From the NCBI GenBank assembly GCA_035444405.1, contig DAOMOP010000236.1, forward strand, positions 1 to 5,786: a DNA stretch of 5,786 bases, read 5' to 3'. Numbering within the stretch: the first letter of the stretch is position 1; every line of letters begins with the position of its first letter. The notes below the pieces were generated by a model that had not been told where the DNA came from, ran no database searches, and saw only the letters and a program-made list of their open reading frames with translations. Source of the DNA: DAOMOP01 sp035444405 (GTDB lineage: Bacteria > Pseudomonadota > Gammaproteobacteria > Burkholderiales > Rhodocyclaceae). Positions 1 to 5,786 of this stretch are shown here, piece after piece. The position numbers were made by a program, and so were the translations under genes.

Positions 1-426
1 GTTGTGGGGCGGATTCGGCACCAGCAGCAGCCAGGCGAGGTCGCCCGCGTCGAGTCGTGCGCGGGCGGCGTCGCACACCTCGGCAAGCTCGGCATCGCAA
101 TAGACGTCGCCATTGACGACCAGGAAGGGCGCGTTGCCGAGCAGGGGCAGCGCCTGGCGGATGCCGCCGGCGGTCTCGAGCGCCTCGCGTTCGCGCGAGT
201 AGCGGATGCGCACGCCGAAACGGCGGCCGTCACCGAGCGCGGCCTCGATGAGGGTGCCGAGGTGGGCGTGATTGACGACGATGTCGGTGATGCCGGCATG
301 CCTGAGGCGCTCGATGTGCCAGACGATCAGCGGCTTGCCGCCGGCCGCGAGCAGCGGCTTCGGGCAGCTGTCGGTGAGCGGGCGCATGCGCTCGCCGCGG
401 CCGGCCGCGAGAATCATCGCCTTCAT
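1..426 (-). CDS. murU: N-acetylmuramate alpha-1-phosphate uridylyltransferase (MurU), 3' end cut off by window edge
   Basis: MurU transfers UMP from UTP to MurNAc-1-phosphate, giving UDP-MurNAc in the cytoplasm; it is the last step of the peptidoglycan recycling shortcut that bypasses MurA. The first 142 codons are visible, against about 220-230 residues usual for the family. Reading leftwards from ATG at 426-424, the protein opens MKAMILAAGRGERMRPLT, followed by CPKPLL at residues 21-26: the nucleotidyltransferase signature in which the G-x-G-x-R loop and Lys23 bind the nucleotide. An ETAGG motif lies at 84-88, and VVNGD puts the expected metal-binding Asp at 107. The start lies 15 bases after the amgK stop, with no good Shine-Dalgarno sequence, which suggests translational coupling in one operon. 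Related sugar-phosphate nucleotidyltransferases (RmlA/GlmU type) share the signature; the adjacent amgK and the close N-terminal match make MurU the best call. The C-terminal part lies outside the window. Confidence 0.93.
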   Translation of the reverse strand, partial: MKAMILAAGRGERMRPLTDSCPKPLLAAGGKPLIVWHIERLRHAGITDIVVNHAHLGTLIEAALGDGRRFGVRIRYSREREALETAGGIRQALPLLGNAPFLVVNGDVYCDAELAEVCDAARARLDAGDLAWLLLVPNPPHN

Positions 427-441
427 GCTGCGCGCCGCGGC

Positions 442-1446
442 TCAGAAGGTGTAGCCGACGGTGACGTCCTGCGGCTCGAGGCGGTCGAGCAGCTTCGCGA
501 GCGGCTTCAGGTCGCGGTAGCGCGCGCACGCGCGGCGCAGGTAGTCCATCACCCGCGGCAGGTCGTCGAGGTAGCCGTCCTTGCCGTCGCGATGGCACAG
601 GCGCGCGAAGATGCCGAGCACCTTGAGGTGGCGCTGCACCCCCATCCATTCGTAATCGCGGTGGAAGTCGCCGAAGTCCGCCGGCACCGCCAGGCCGAGC
701 TGGCGGGCGGTCTGCCAGTAGCGCACCGCCAGATCGAGCGTGAATTCCTCGTCCCAGCGGACATAGGCGTCCTTGAGCAGCGACACGAGGTCGTAGCTGA
801 GCGGGCCGTACACGGCGTCCTGGAAATCGACGATGCCCGGATTGGCGCCGTCGGTCGTGCGCATCAGGTTGCGCGAGTGATAGTCGCGGTGCACGAACAC
901 GCGCGTCTCGGCGAGATTGACCGCGAGGATGCGCTCATAGACGGCCTCGAGCGTGGCCTTCTCGGCGTCGCTCAGCACGACGCCCTTGTGCCGGCCCACG
1001 TACCACTCGTCGAACAGCCGCATTTCGCGCAGCAGCAGCTCGCGCGAGTAGTCGGGCAGCACGCCGGGGCGGCTCGCGCGCTGGATCGCGATCAGGCTGC
1101 CGAGCGCGTCGGCATAGAGGGCTGCGGCGTCGCCGGCGCCGAGCGCCTTCAGGTAGGTCGTGTCGCCGAGATCGGACATCAGGACGAAGCCGTGGTCGAG
1201 CTCGTGCGCGAGGACCTCGGGGACATGCACGCCGGCCTTGGCGAACAGCGTCGCGACCGCGAGCCATGGGCGGCAGTCCTCGTGCGCCGGCGGCGCATCC
1301 ATGACGATCAGCGTGCGCCCGTCATTGCCGCAGGACACGCGGAAATAGCGGCGGAAGCTCGCGTCGGCCGAGGCCGGCGCGAGCGTGAAGGTCTCGCCGG
1401 GCAATTGTGCCGCCAGCCAGTGGTTCAGTTGCTCGAGTCGTTGCAC
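442..1446 (-). CDS. amgK: N-acetylmuramate/N-acetylglucosamine anomeric kinase (AmgK)
   Basis: AmgK phosphorylates MurNAc (and GlcNAc) at the anomeric carbon with ATP, making the substrate for MurU next door. The pair lets recycled cell-wall sugar return to UDP-MurNAc and, in Pseudomonas, underlies intrinsic fosfomycin tolerance. The product is 334 residues, close to the roughly 340 of characterised AmgK. It has an aminoglycoside-phosphotransferase/choline-kinase fold: SADASFRRYFRV at residues 26-37 in the N-lobe, the catalytic loop HRDYHSRNL at 186-194 (Asp188 the expected base, Asn193 a metal ligand), and DFQDA at 207-211 (Asp207 metal-binding). The C-terminus is PQDVTVGYTF. I chose the GTG at 1446-1444 because GGAG lies six bases upstream of it. 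An in-frame GTG at 1497-1495 would add 17 residues, but those cover the AT-rich promoter-like island. The open frame extends much further upstream only as an antisense shadow of lptD. Generic APH-family kinase is the fallback name. Confidence 0.92.
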   Translation of the reverse strand: MQRLEQLNHWLAAQLPGETFTLAPASADASFRRYFRVSCGNDGRTLIVMDAPPAHEDCRPWLAVATLFAKAGVHVPEVLAHELDHGFVLMSDLGDTTYLKALGAGDAAALYADALGSLIAIQRASRPGVLPDYSRELLLREMRLFDEWYVGRHKGVVLSDAEKATLEAVYERILAVNLAETRVFVHRDYHSRNLMRTTDGANPGIVDFQDAVYGPLSYDLVSLLKDAYVRWDEEFTLDLAVRYWQTARQLGLAVPADFGDFHRDYEWMGVQRHLKVLGIFARLCHRDGKDGYLDDLPRVMDYLRRACARYRDLKPLAKLLDRLEPQDVTVGYTF

Positions 1447-1496
1447 CGGGTTCTCCGCGAGGCTTCGTGTAAAATCGCCAAGTTTATCAAATGACA

Positions 1497-1519
1497 CCGG
1501 TCCTGCTCGCGCAGGCCGG
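1497..1519 (+). other. GC-rich hairpin in the lptD leader
   Basis: CCGG-T-CCTG pairs with CAGG-CCGG around a six-base CTCGCG loop, giving an eight-base-pair stem with one bulged T at 1501. It falls between the likely lptD transcription start and the ribosome binding site, and also just upstream of the amgK promoter on the other strand. No U-run follows on either strand, so it does not look like an intrinsic terminator. It could influence lptD mRNA stability or translation, or be a by-product of high GC; the sequence alone does not decide. Confidence 0.4.
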
Positions 1520-1531
1520 ACGACGCCGGCC

Positions 1532-1540
1532 GGGGAGGGG
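1532..1540 (+). promoter_or_regulatory. Ribosome binding site of lptD
   Basis: The purine run GGGGAGGGG contains GGAGG (1534-1538), which is followed by five bases and then the TTG at 1544. It is the only strong Shine-Dalgarno match upstream of the signal peptide, and it decides the start codon in favour of this TTG over the later TTGs at 1550 and 1565 and the GTG at 1577. Confidence 0.65.
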
Positions 1541-1543
1541 AGC

Positions 1544-4012
1544 TTGCGCTTGCGCGCCACACGATTGACGACACCGGTGAAGCTGGCCGCGCTATTGCTG
1601 TTCGCGCTGCCCGGTGCGGTGCCTGCGGCCGGGCTGCCGCCGCTGCTGGTCGCGCCCGAGCTGATCGGCGAGCAGGGCCGCGCGGCGGCGCCGGATGCCG
1701 GGGCGACCGCGCCCGAAAGTCGCGCCGAGCGTCCCGCGGCCTCCGATGGGCCGGGCGGCCGGACACCGCCCGATGCCGCCGGGCGCGCTGTCCCCGGCGG
1801 CCGGACGACACCCGCGGCGTCGGCCGGCCCGCGCGCGAGGCAGCCCGCCCCGGGCGAGACCGAAGTGCGGGCGCTGCGCATTCTCGGCGTGCGCGCGGTC
1901 GAGCTGGTGGCCGAGGGCGAAGCCGAGCTGCAGCGCGACGACATCATCCTGTCGGCCGACCGGCTGGTCTACAACGAGCTCACCGACGAGGCGCGCGCCG
2001 AAGGCAACGTGCGTCTGCTGTGGGGTGACGACCGCATGACCGGGCAGTGGGCGCGGCTGATCGTGCACGAGTGGGTCGGCGAGTTCGACGCCCCGAGCTA
2101 CTTCATCACGCGTCCGTCGCGCTCGCGCCCCGCCGACGCGGACGCCGGCGTGTCGGGCAGCGGGCGCGCCGACAAGCTGTTCTTCGAGGGCGAGAACCAG
2201 TACCGGCTGCTCAATGCGACGTGGTCGACCTGCCGGCCCGAGTCTCCCGACTGGTACATCCGTGCCGACGAGCTCGAGCTCGACTACGACCGCGAAGTCG
2301 GCGTCGCGCGTGGCAGCTCGCTGGTGTTCAAGGACGTGCCGATCCTGTGGTGGCCGTGGATGGAGTTTCCGCTCGCCGAGCAGCGCCAGTCGGGCTTTCT
2401 GGTGCCGACGGTCGGCGTGTCCAACCGCACCGGCCTCGACGTCTCGCTGCCGTACTACTGGAACATCGCACCGAATTACGACGCGACGATCGCGCCGCGC
2501 CTGATGGGGCGGCGCGGGCTGCAGCTCGCCGGCGAGTTCCGTTACCTGACGCCCGATTACCACGGCGAGACGCGCGCCGAATGGCTGCCGCAAGACCGCG
2601 CGACCGGCGAGACGCGCGCGCTCGGCTCGATTCAGCACCAGCACCGCATCACCCCCAGGCTTTTCGGCTCGGTCGACCTCAATGCGGTGTCCGACGACGA
2701 GTACTTCGAAGACCTGAGCTCGCGCCTGGCGGTCGCCTCGCGCGTCAATCTGCTGCGCGAGGCGCGGCTCTTCTATGCCGGCGGCAGCTGGTGGTCGGCC
2801 TCGGCGCTCGCCCAGAGCTACCAGACGCTCAGCGGCGAGGACCCGTATCGGCGCCTGCCGCAACTCGCGCTCGACGCGCGCCGCGACGACTTGGCGGGCG
2901 GCGCGGTGTTCGCGTTCAAGGGCGAGTACGTCGATTTCCGGCATCCCGACGGCGAGCGCGCCGAGGGCCGGCGACTGACGATCTATCCACAACTGTCGCT
3001 GCCGTTCGAGCGTCCGGCCTTCTTCGTCACGCCCAAGATCGGCTTCCACCACACCCGCTACGATCTCACCCGTCCGCTGCCGGGCGGACCCGGCGCGATC
3101 AGCCGCTCGCTGCCGGTGCTGTCGATCGACAGCGGGCTGCACTTCGAGCGCGATGCGCGCCTGTTCGGGCAGTCCTATCTGCAGACGCTCGAGCCGCGGC
3201 TGTTCTACGTGCGCATACCGTTCCGTGACCAGCGGGACATCCCGGTGTTCGACTCGGCACGCTACGACTTCGGCTTCGCGCAGATCTTCTCCGAGAACCG
3301 CTATGCCGGCGGCGATCGCATCGCCGACGCGAACCAGGTGACCGCCGCGGTGACGACGCGTCTGCTCGACCCCGAATCGGGCGCCGAGCGCGGTCGCGCC
3401 ACGGTCGGCCAGCGCTACTATTTCTCCAACCAGAAGGTGACGCTGAACGAGCTCGGCAAGGCGCCGGTCGAGTCCTTGCGCACCAGCCGCCGCACCGACA
3501 TCCTCGCCGCGCTGAGCGGGCGGCTGACCCGCAGCACCTTGCTGGAATCGGCCTGGCAATACAACCCCTTCGACAGCACCACCGAGCGCCTGAACATCGG
3601 GTTCCGCTACCAGCCCGAGTTCGCCAAGGTGTTCAACATCAGCTATCGTTTCGCCCGCGACCTGCTCGACGGTCGCGACGGGCTCGAGGATGTGGACCTG
3701 TCGGCCCAGTGGCCGCTGGGCGGGCGCTGGTACGGGGTCGGACGGATCACGCGCTCGATTCGCGATGGCCGGCTGACCGAGGCGATCGCCGGCTTCGAAT
3801 ACGCCAGCGAGTGCGGCTGCTGGGTGCTGCGCACCGCCGCGCACCGCTTTGCGACCAACCCCGACCGCGTCACGAACGCTCTTTTCGTGCAGCTCGAGCT
3901 CAACGGCCTGGGCAGCATCGGACCGAGTCCGGTCAATCTCCTGGAGCGCAGCGTGCCCGGCTATGGCAAGATCAACGAGCCGATCACCGATCCCATCTTT
4001 TCGGCGGATTGA
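1544..4012 (+). CDS. lptD: LPS-assembly protein LptD (outer-membrane LPS translocon)
   Basis: LptD is the outer-membrane beta-barrel that, with the plugging lipoprotein LptE, inserts lipopolysaccharide into the outer leaflet at the end of the Lpt bridge. The product is 822 residues (E. coli 784). In order: a signal peptide (basic MRLRATR, hydrophobic LAALLLFALPGAV, likely cleavage near Ala29); a Pro/Ala/Gly-rich linker at about 43-105; an LptA-like OstA beta-jellyroll at about 115-205, with ADRLVYNELTDEARAEGNVRL; then the long barrel. Barrel hallmarks are SGFLVPT followed by LPYYWNIAPN at 302-311, FGQSYLQTLEPRLFYVRIPF in the middle, and a C-terminus with SVPGYG. Cysteines are C230, C757 and C759 only. 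The start is TTG because of the purine-rich site upstream and the signal peptide that follows; a GTG 33 bases later would also leave a signal peptide. The gene heads an operon with surA. Identification is firm; the start is moderately certain. Confidence 0.95.
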   Translation: MRLRATRLTTPVKLAALLLFALPGAVPAAGLPPLLVAPELIGEQGRAAAPDAGATAPESRAERPAASDGPGGRTPPDAAGRAVPGGRTTPAASAGPRARQPAPGETEVRALRILGVRAVELVAEGEAELQRDDIILSADRLVYNELTDEARAEGNVRLLWGDDRMTGQWARLIVHEWVGEFDAPSYFITRPSRSRPADADAGVSGSGRADKLFFEGENQYRLLNATWSTCRPESPDWYIRADELELDYDREVGVARGSSLVFKDVPILWWPWMEFPLAEQRQSGFLVPTVGVSNRTGLDVSLPYYWNIAPNYDATIAPRLMGRRGLQLAGEFRYLTPDYHGETRAEWLPQDRATGETRALGSIQHQHRITPRLFGSVDLNAVSDDEYFEDLSSRLAVASRVNLLREARLFYAGGSWWSASALAQSYQTLSGEDPYRRLPQLALDARRDDLAGGAVFAFKGEYVDFRHPDGERAEGRRLTIYPQLSLPFERPAFFVTPKIGFHHTRYDLTRPLPGGPGAISRSLPVLSIDSGLHFERDARLFGQSYLQTLEPRLFYVRIPFRDQRDIPVFDSARYDFGFAQIFSENRYAGGDRIADANQVTAAVTTRLLDPESGAERGRATVGQRYYFSNQKVTLNELGKAPVESLRTSRRTDILAALSGRLTRSTLLESAWQYNPFDSTTERLNIGFRYQPEFAKVFNISYRFARDLLDGRDGLEDVDLSAQWPLGGRWYGVGRITRSIRDGRLTEAIAGFEYASECGCWVLRTAAHRFATNPDRVTNALFVQLELNGLGSIGPSPVNLLERSVPGYGKINEPITDPIFSAD
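1751..1834 (+). repeat. Imperfect tandem repeat of 42 bp in the LptD linker
   Basis: Two adjacent 42-base units encode PGGRTPPDAAGRAV (residues 70-83) and PGGRTTPAASAGPR (84-97). The first 14 bases of the two units differ at one position, and the rest is more diverged. The GGCCGGACGAC core of the second unit (1799-1809) also occurs in the same frame upstream of the chosen start, at 1514-1524, where it would again encode GRTTPA. The repeat lies in the low-complexity linker between signal peptide and OstA domain, a segment likely to be disordered and variable in length. Confidence 0.5.
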
Positions 4013-4037
4013 TGTGTTTCGCACCGCCCCCATTCCC

Positions 4038-4042
4038 GAGGA
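4038..4042 (+). promoter_or_regulatory. Probable ribosome binding site of surA
   Basis: GAGGA is the best Shine-Dalgarno match in the 43-base lptD-surA gap. It stands 13 bases before the ATG at 4056, longer than ideal, and 19 before the in-frame ATG at 4062, so it favours the earlier start. No terminator-like hairpin is seen in the gap, which fits co-transcription. Confidence 0.45.
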
Positions 4043-4055
4043 AACCACCTGGCCT

Positions 4056-5381
4056 ATGTTGATGCGACGACTCTCCTTCCGATTCTGTCTGACCATCGTT
4101 ACCGCTGCGCTGGGCCTGCTGACGCTGTCGGCGGCGCCGGTTCATGCGCAGCGTGCCGTGCCCGTCGACCGCGTCGTCGCTGTCGTCAACGACGAGGTGA
4201 TCACGGCCGTCGAGCTGCGCGACCCGCTGCGCCAGACGGTCGCGCAGCTGACCCGCCAGGGTGTCGCGCTTCCGCCCGAGGAGGTCATCGAGCGCCAGCT
4301 GCTCGAGCGCGTGATCCTCGAGCGGGCGCAGCTGCAGCTCGCCGCACGGAGCGGACTGCAGATCGACGAGGCGGCACTCGAGCGCGCGATCGGCCGCATC
4401 GCCGAGACCAACAACCTGTCCGAGGCCGAGCTGCGCGCCGCGCTCGAACGTGACGGCATTGGCTGGGAGCGCTTTCGCGAACAGATTCGCACCGAAATGA
4501 CGCTCGCGCGGCTGCGCGAGCGCGAGGTCGACAGCCGCGTCGTCGTGACCGAGGCCGAGGTGGACAACTTCCTCGCCAACAATCGCGATGCCTTGTCCGG
4601 CGACGAGGTCCTGCTTGCGCACGTGCTGATCCGCACCCCCGAGGCTCCGTCCGAGGACGCGCTCGCGCGCGCGGCGGCCCGCGCCGAGGAGGTGCTGGCG
4701 CGCCATGCCGCCGGCGAGGACTTCGCACGGCTTGCGGCAGCGTACTCGGACGCCCCCGATGCGATCGACGGCGGCCTGATCGGCTGGCGCGGCCGCAACA
4801 GCCTGCCGGCACTGTTCGCCGACGCGGTACGTGCGCTGCAGCCCGGCCAGGTGTCGCAGATCATGCGCAGTGCGGCGGGGCTGCACATCGTCAAGCTGGT
4901 CGATGAACGCGGTGGCGAACTGGCCGGCTCCGAGCAGCTCGAGCAGACGCGTGCCCGCCACATCCTGCTGCGCACCTCCGAGGTGCTCTCCGACCGCGAG
5001 GCCGAAAGCCGCCTGCTCGCGCTGCGCGAGCGCATCGTCCACGGCGAGAGCTTCGAGGAGCTCGCGCGCGCGCACTCGGAGGACTTGTCGGCCGCGAAGG
5101 GCGGCGACCTGGGCTGGGTCTATCCCGGCGACACGGTGCCCGAGTTCGAGCGCGCGATGGACGCACTCGAACCGGGCGAGCTCAGTGCGCCGGTGCGCTC
5201 GCCGTTCGGGTGGCACCTGATCCAGGTCGTCGAGCGGCGTGTGCAGGACGTCTCCGACGAGCGCCTGCGCAATGCCGCACGCAATGCGCTGCGCGAACGC
5301 AAGGCCGAACAGGCCTTCGACGAATGGCTGCGCGAGCTGCGCGACAGCACCTACGTCGAGTATCGCCTGGAGCAGGACTAG
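4056..5381 (+). CDS. surA: Periplasmic chaperone / peptidyl-prolyl isomerase SurA
   Basis: SurA escorts unfolded outer-membrane proteins through the periplasm to the BAM complex; LptD is one of its best-known clients, which makes the neighbourhood meaningful. The product is 441 residues (E. coli 428). It has a signal peptide with MRR, a hydrophobic stretch and VHA at 29-31 before Gln32; a SurA N-terminal chaperone domain at about 36-180, beginning VDRVVAVVNDEVIT; then two parvulin domains. Parvulin 1 spans about 185-283 (LLAHVLIRT with His189; GLHIVKL with His277). Parvulin 2 spans about 298-393 (RARHILLRT with His302; GGDLGWVYPGDTVPEFE; SPFGWHLI with His387). In E. coli the second domain carries the isomerase activity. 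The C-terminal helix after it completes the chaperone core. The start is ATG at 4056; ATG at 4062 is an alternative that changes the signal peptide by two residues. Nothing is truncated. Confidence 0.96.
   Translation: MLMRRLSFRFCLTIVTAALGLLTLSAAPVHAQRAVPVDRVVAVVNDEVITAVELRDPLRQTVAQLTRQGVALPPEEVIERQLLERVILERAQLQLAARSGLQIDEAALERAIGRIAETNNLSEAELRAALERDGIGWERFREQIRTEMTLARLREREVDSRVVVTEAEVDNFLANNRDALSGDEVLLAHVLIRTPEAPSEDALARAAARAEEVLARHAAGEDFARLAAAYSDAPDAIDGGLIGWRGRNSLPALFADAVRALQPGQVSQIMRSAAGLHIVKLVDERGGELAGSEQLEQTRARHILLRTSEVLSDREAESRLLALRERIVHGESFEELARAHSEDLSAAKGGDLGWVYPGDTVPEFERAMDALEPGELSAPVRSPFGWHLIQVVERRVQDVSDERLRNAARNALRERKAEQAFDEWLRELRDSTYVEYRLEQD
5374..5377 (+). promoter_or_regulatory. 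Ribosome binding site of pdxA, inside the surA 3' end
   Basis: AGGA lies eight bases before the GTG at 5386, with GGAG a little further upstream (5369-5372), both within the last surA codons. This supports the GTG at 5386 over the in-frame GTG at 5395 and suggests coupled translation from surA. Confidence 0.6.
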
Positions 5382-5385
5382 CGCC

Positions 5386-5786
5386 GTGAGCGCCGTGCCG
5401 ACGCTTGCGATCACCAGCGGAGAGCCGGCCGGCGTCGGCCCGGAGTTGTGCGCACGGCTGGCGATGCGGCGCTGGCCCGCGCGCCTGGTGGTGATCGGCG
5501 ATCGCGCGCTGCTGGCGTCGCGACTTGCCGCGGCCGGCTGTGGCGCGGTGCAGGATTATCGGCCCGATGCCGCGATCGCGGCCGGCACGCTCGAGGTCGT
5601 GCACGTGCCGCTGCGCGCCCCCGCCGAGGCCGGACGGCTCGATGCCGCCAACGCCGCCTACGTGCTCGAGACGCTCGACCGCGCGATCGACGTGGTCGGC
5701 TTCGGTATCGCGCTCGTGCTCCTCTATTACGGCGCGCTCGCCGTCTTCGTGCTCGAACTGGCGGCGAAGATCTTCGTCCAGCGCCT
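5386..5786 (+). CDS. pdxA: 4-hydroxythreonine-4-phosphate dehydrogenase (PdxA), N-terminal part, running into foreign-looking sequence
   Basis: PdxA is a cytoplasmic NAD-dependent dehydrogenase that oxidises 4-phosphohydroxy-L-threonine in DXP-dependent pyridoxal phosphate synthesis. The GTG start lies four bases after the surA stop, the usual operon position. Residues 5-21 (PTLAITSGEPAGVGPEL) match the family's N-terminal signature (ITPGEPAGIGP in E. coli), then come RLVVIGDRALLASR, VVHVPLRAPAEAGRLDAANAAYVLETLDRAID up to residue 102. The family continues here with a GC-x-x-G-x-F segment and then a TAPVHKGVIN-like stretch. Instead residues 103-133 read VVGFGIALVLLYYGALAVFV and on: strongly hydrophobic, with no PdxA character. 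The metal-binding histidines lie further downstream in the family and are not seen. The frame remains open to the window edge. The first 102 residues are confidently PdxA; whether the gene is intact in the organism cannot be judged from this window. Confidence 0.85.
   Translation, partial: MSAVPTLAITSGEPAGVGPELCARLAMRRWPARLVVIGDRALLASRLAAAGCGAVQDYRPDAAIAAGTLEVVHVPLRAPAEAGRLDAANAAYVLETLDRAIDVVGFGIALVLLYYGALAVFVLELAAKIFVQR
5692..5786 (+). other. Unexplained hydrophobic coding-like tail after the pdxA break
   Basis: From about 5692 the sequence stops resembling pdxA. Read in the same frame, it gives roughly 20 hydrophobic residues (103-123) followed by ELAAKIFVQR, the look of a transmembrane helix with a charged cytoplasmic flank from some membrane protein. 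Of the three reverse-strand frames I examined, one has a stop and the open ones read as charged, antisense-like peptides. GC content and codon style stay similar to the rest, so it could come from the same genome. I do not recognise the family. Confidence 0.5.

Larger units (their letters stand above)
1447..1543. promoter_or_regulatory. Divergent amgK / lptD intergenic region with AT-rich promoter island
   Basis: These 97 bases separate the two oppositely read operons. Bases 1468-1493 form an AT-rich island in otherwise very GC-rich DNA. On the plus strand, TAAAAT at 1470-1475 matches the sigma70 -10 consensus in five of six positions and would start lptD transcription near 1482, leaving a leader of about 60 bases. 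No good -35 sits at the right distance; TTGCAC at 1441 is too far. On the minus strand, TAAACT (1486-1481) is a weaker -10 candidate for amgK-murU. I see no sigmaE-like GGAACTT motif, although lptD is sigmaE-controlled in E. coli. That promoters lie here is a safe inference from the divergent layout; the exact elements are tentative. Confidence 0.55.

Noticed and set aside
1481..1493. DnaA-box-like TTTATCAAA
   Set aside because: It is a poor match to TTATCCACA, single, and sits inside a promoter-like AT island; there is no origin context.
4..1494. A 496-codon open frame on the plus strand across murU and amgK
   Set aside because: It is antisense to two genes with clear family motifs. Its translation is an Ala/Arg/Glu/Val-rich sequence with no domain, as expected from high-GC codon bias on the opposite strand.
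1385..1543. An N-terminal extension of LptD starting at ATG 1385
   Set aside because: It would overlap amgK, place 53 non-signal residues in front of a good signal peptide, and run through the promoter-like island. The TTG at 1544 has a strong ribosome binding site.
1447..1947. An N-terminal extension of AmgK reaching into lptD
   Set aside because: The residues are low-complexity antisense of the lptD linker and signal region, and AmgK-like sequence begins only at VQRLEQLNHWL.
4013..4055. Possible terminator or promoter between lptD and surA
   Set aside because: No stable inverted repeat with a U-run and no convincing -35/-10 pair is visible in these 43 bases; simple co-transcription explains the spacing.
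1592..4096. An 834-codon open frame on the minus strand across lptD
   Set aside because: Antisense shadow of lptD. It is low in recognisable motifs and has no ribosome binding site or operon logic; the plus strand encodes an unmistakable LptD.
3984..5414. A 476-codon open frame on the minus strand across surA
   Set aside because: Antisense shadow of surA, whose two parvulin domains are clear on the plus strand.

Overview
This window comes from a high-GC Gram-negative bacterium, most likely a betaproteobacterium and perhaps of the Rhodocyclales type. The placement is an inference. It rests on the gene order murU-amgK / lptD-surA-pdxA, the strong G/C bias at third codon positions, and the style of the LptD protein: a Pro/Ala-rich linker after the signal peptide and a C-terminus ending in a VNLLERSVPGYG-like motif. 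No rRNA or other phylogenetic marker is present to settle it.

Layout. On the minus strand, positions 1-1446 hold a two-gene unit read leftwards: amgK (cell-wall sugar kinase), then murU (nucleotidyltransferase, cut by the left window edge after 142 codons). Positions 1447-1543 are a short divergent intergenic region with an AT-rich island, a GC-rich hairpin and a strong ribosome binding site. On the plus strand, positions 1544-5786 hold lptD, surA and the start of pdxA, with gaps of 43 and 4 bases. This is the arrangement of the conserved lptD-surA-pdxA(-rsmA) operon. I found no RNA genes, mobile elements, CRISPR arrays or convincing terminators.

How the genes work together. AmgK and MurU convert recycled MurNAc, by way of MurNAc-1-phosphate, to UDP-MurNAc, so peptidoglycan fragments re-enter cell-wall synthesis without the MurA/fosfomycin-sensitive steps. 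LptD is the outer-membrane LPS translocon. SurA is the periplasmic chaperone that delivers beta-barrel proteins, LptD among them, to the assembly machinery. PdxA belongs to vitamin B6 synthesis and is a usual operon passenger. The window is therefore an envelope-biogenesis locus with peptidoglycan recycling on one side and outer-membrane assembly on the other.

The main anomaly is at the right edge. The pdxA reading frame matches its family up to about residue 102 (position 5691), then runs without a stop into about 31 residues of hydrophobic, membrane-helix-like sequence that does not belong to PdxA. This is either an assembly chimera or a real rearrangement. Everything else is largely ordinary core-genome content; I see no convincing undescribed system.
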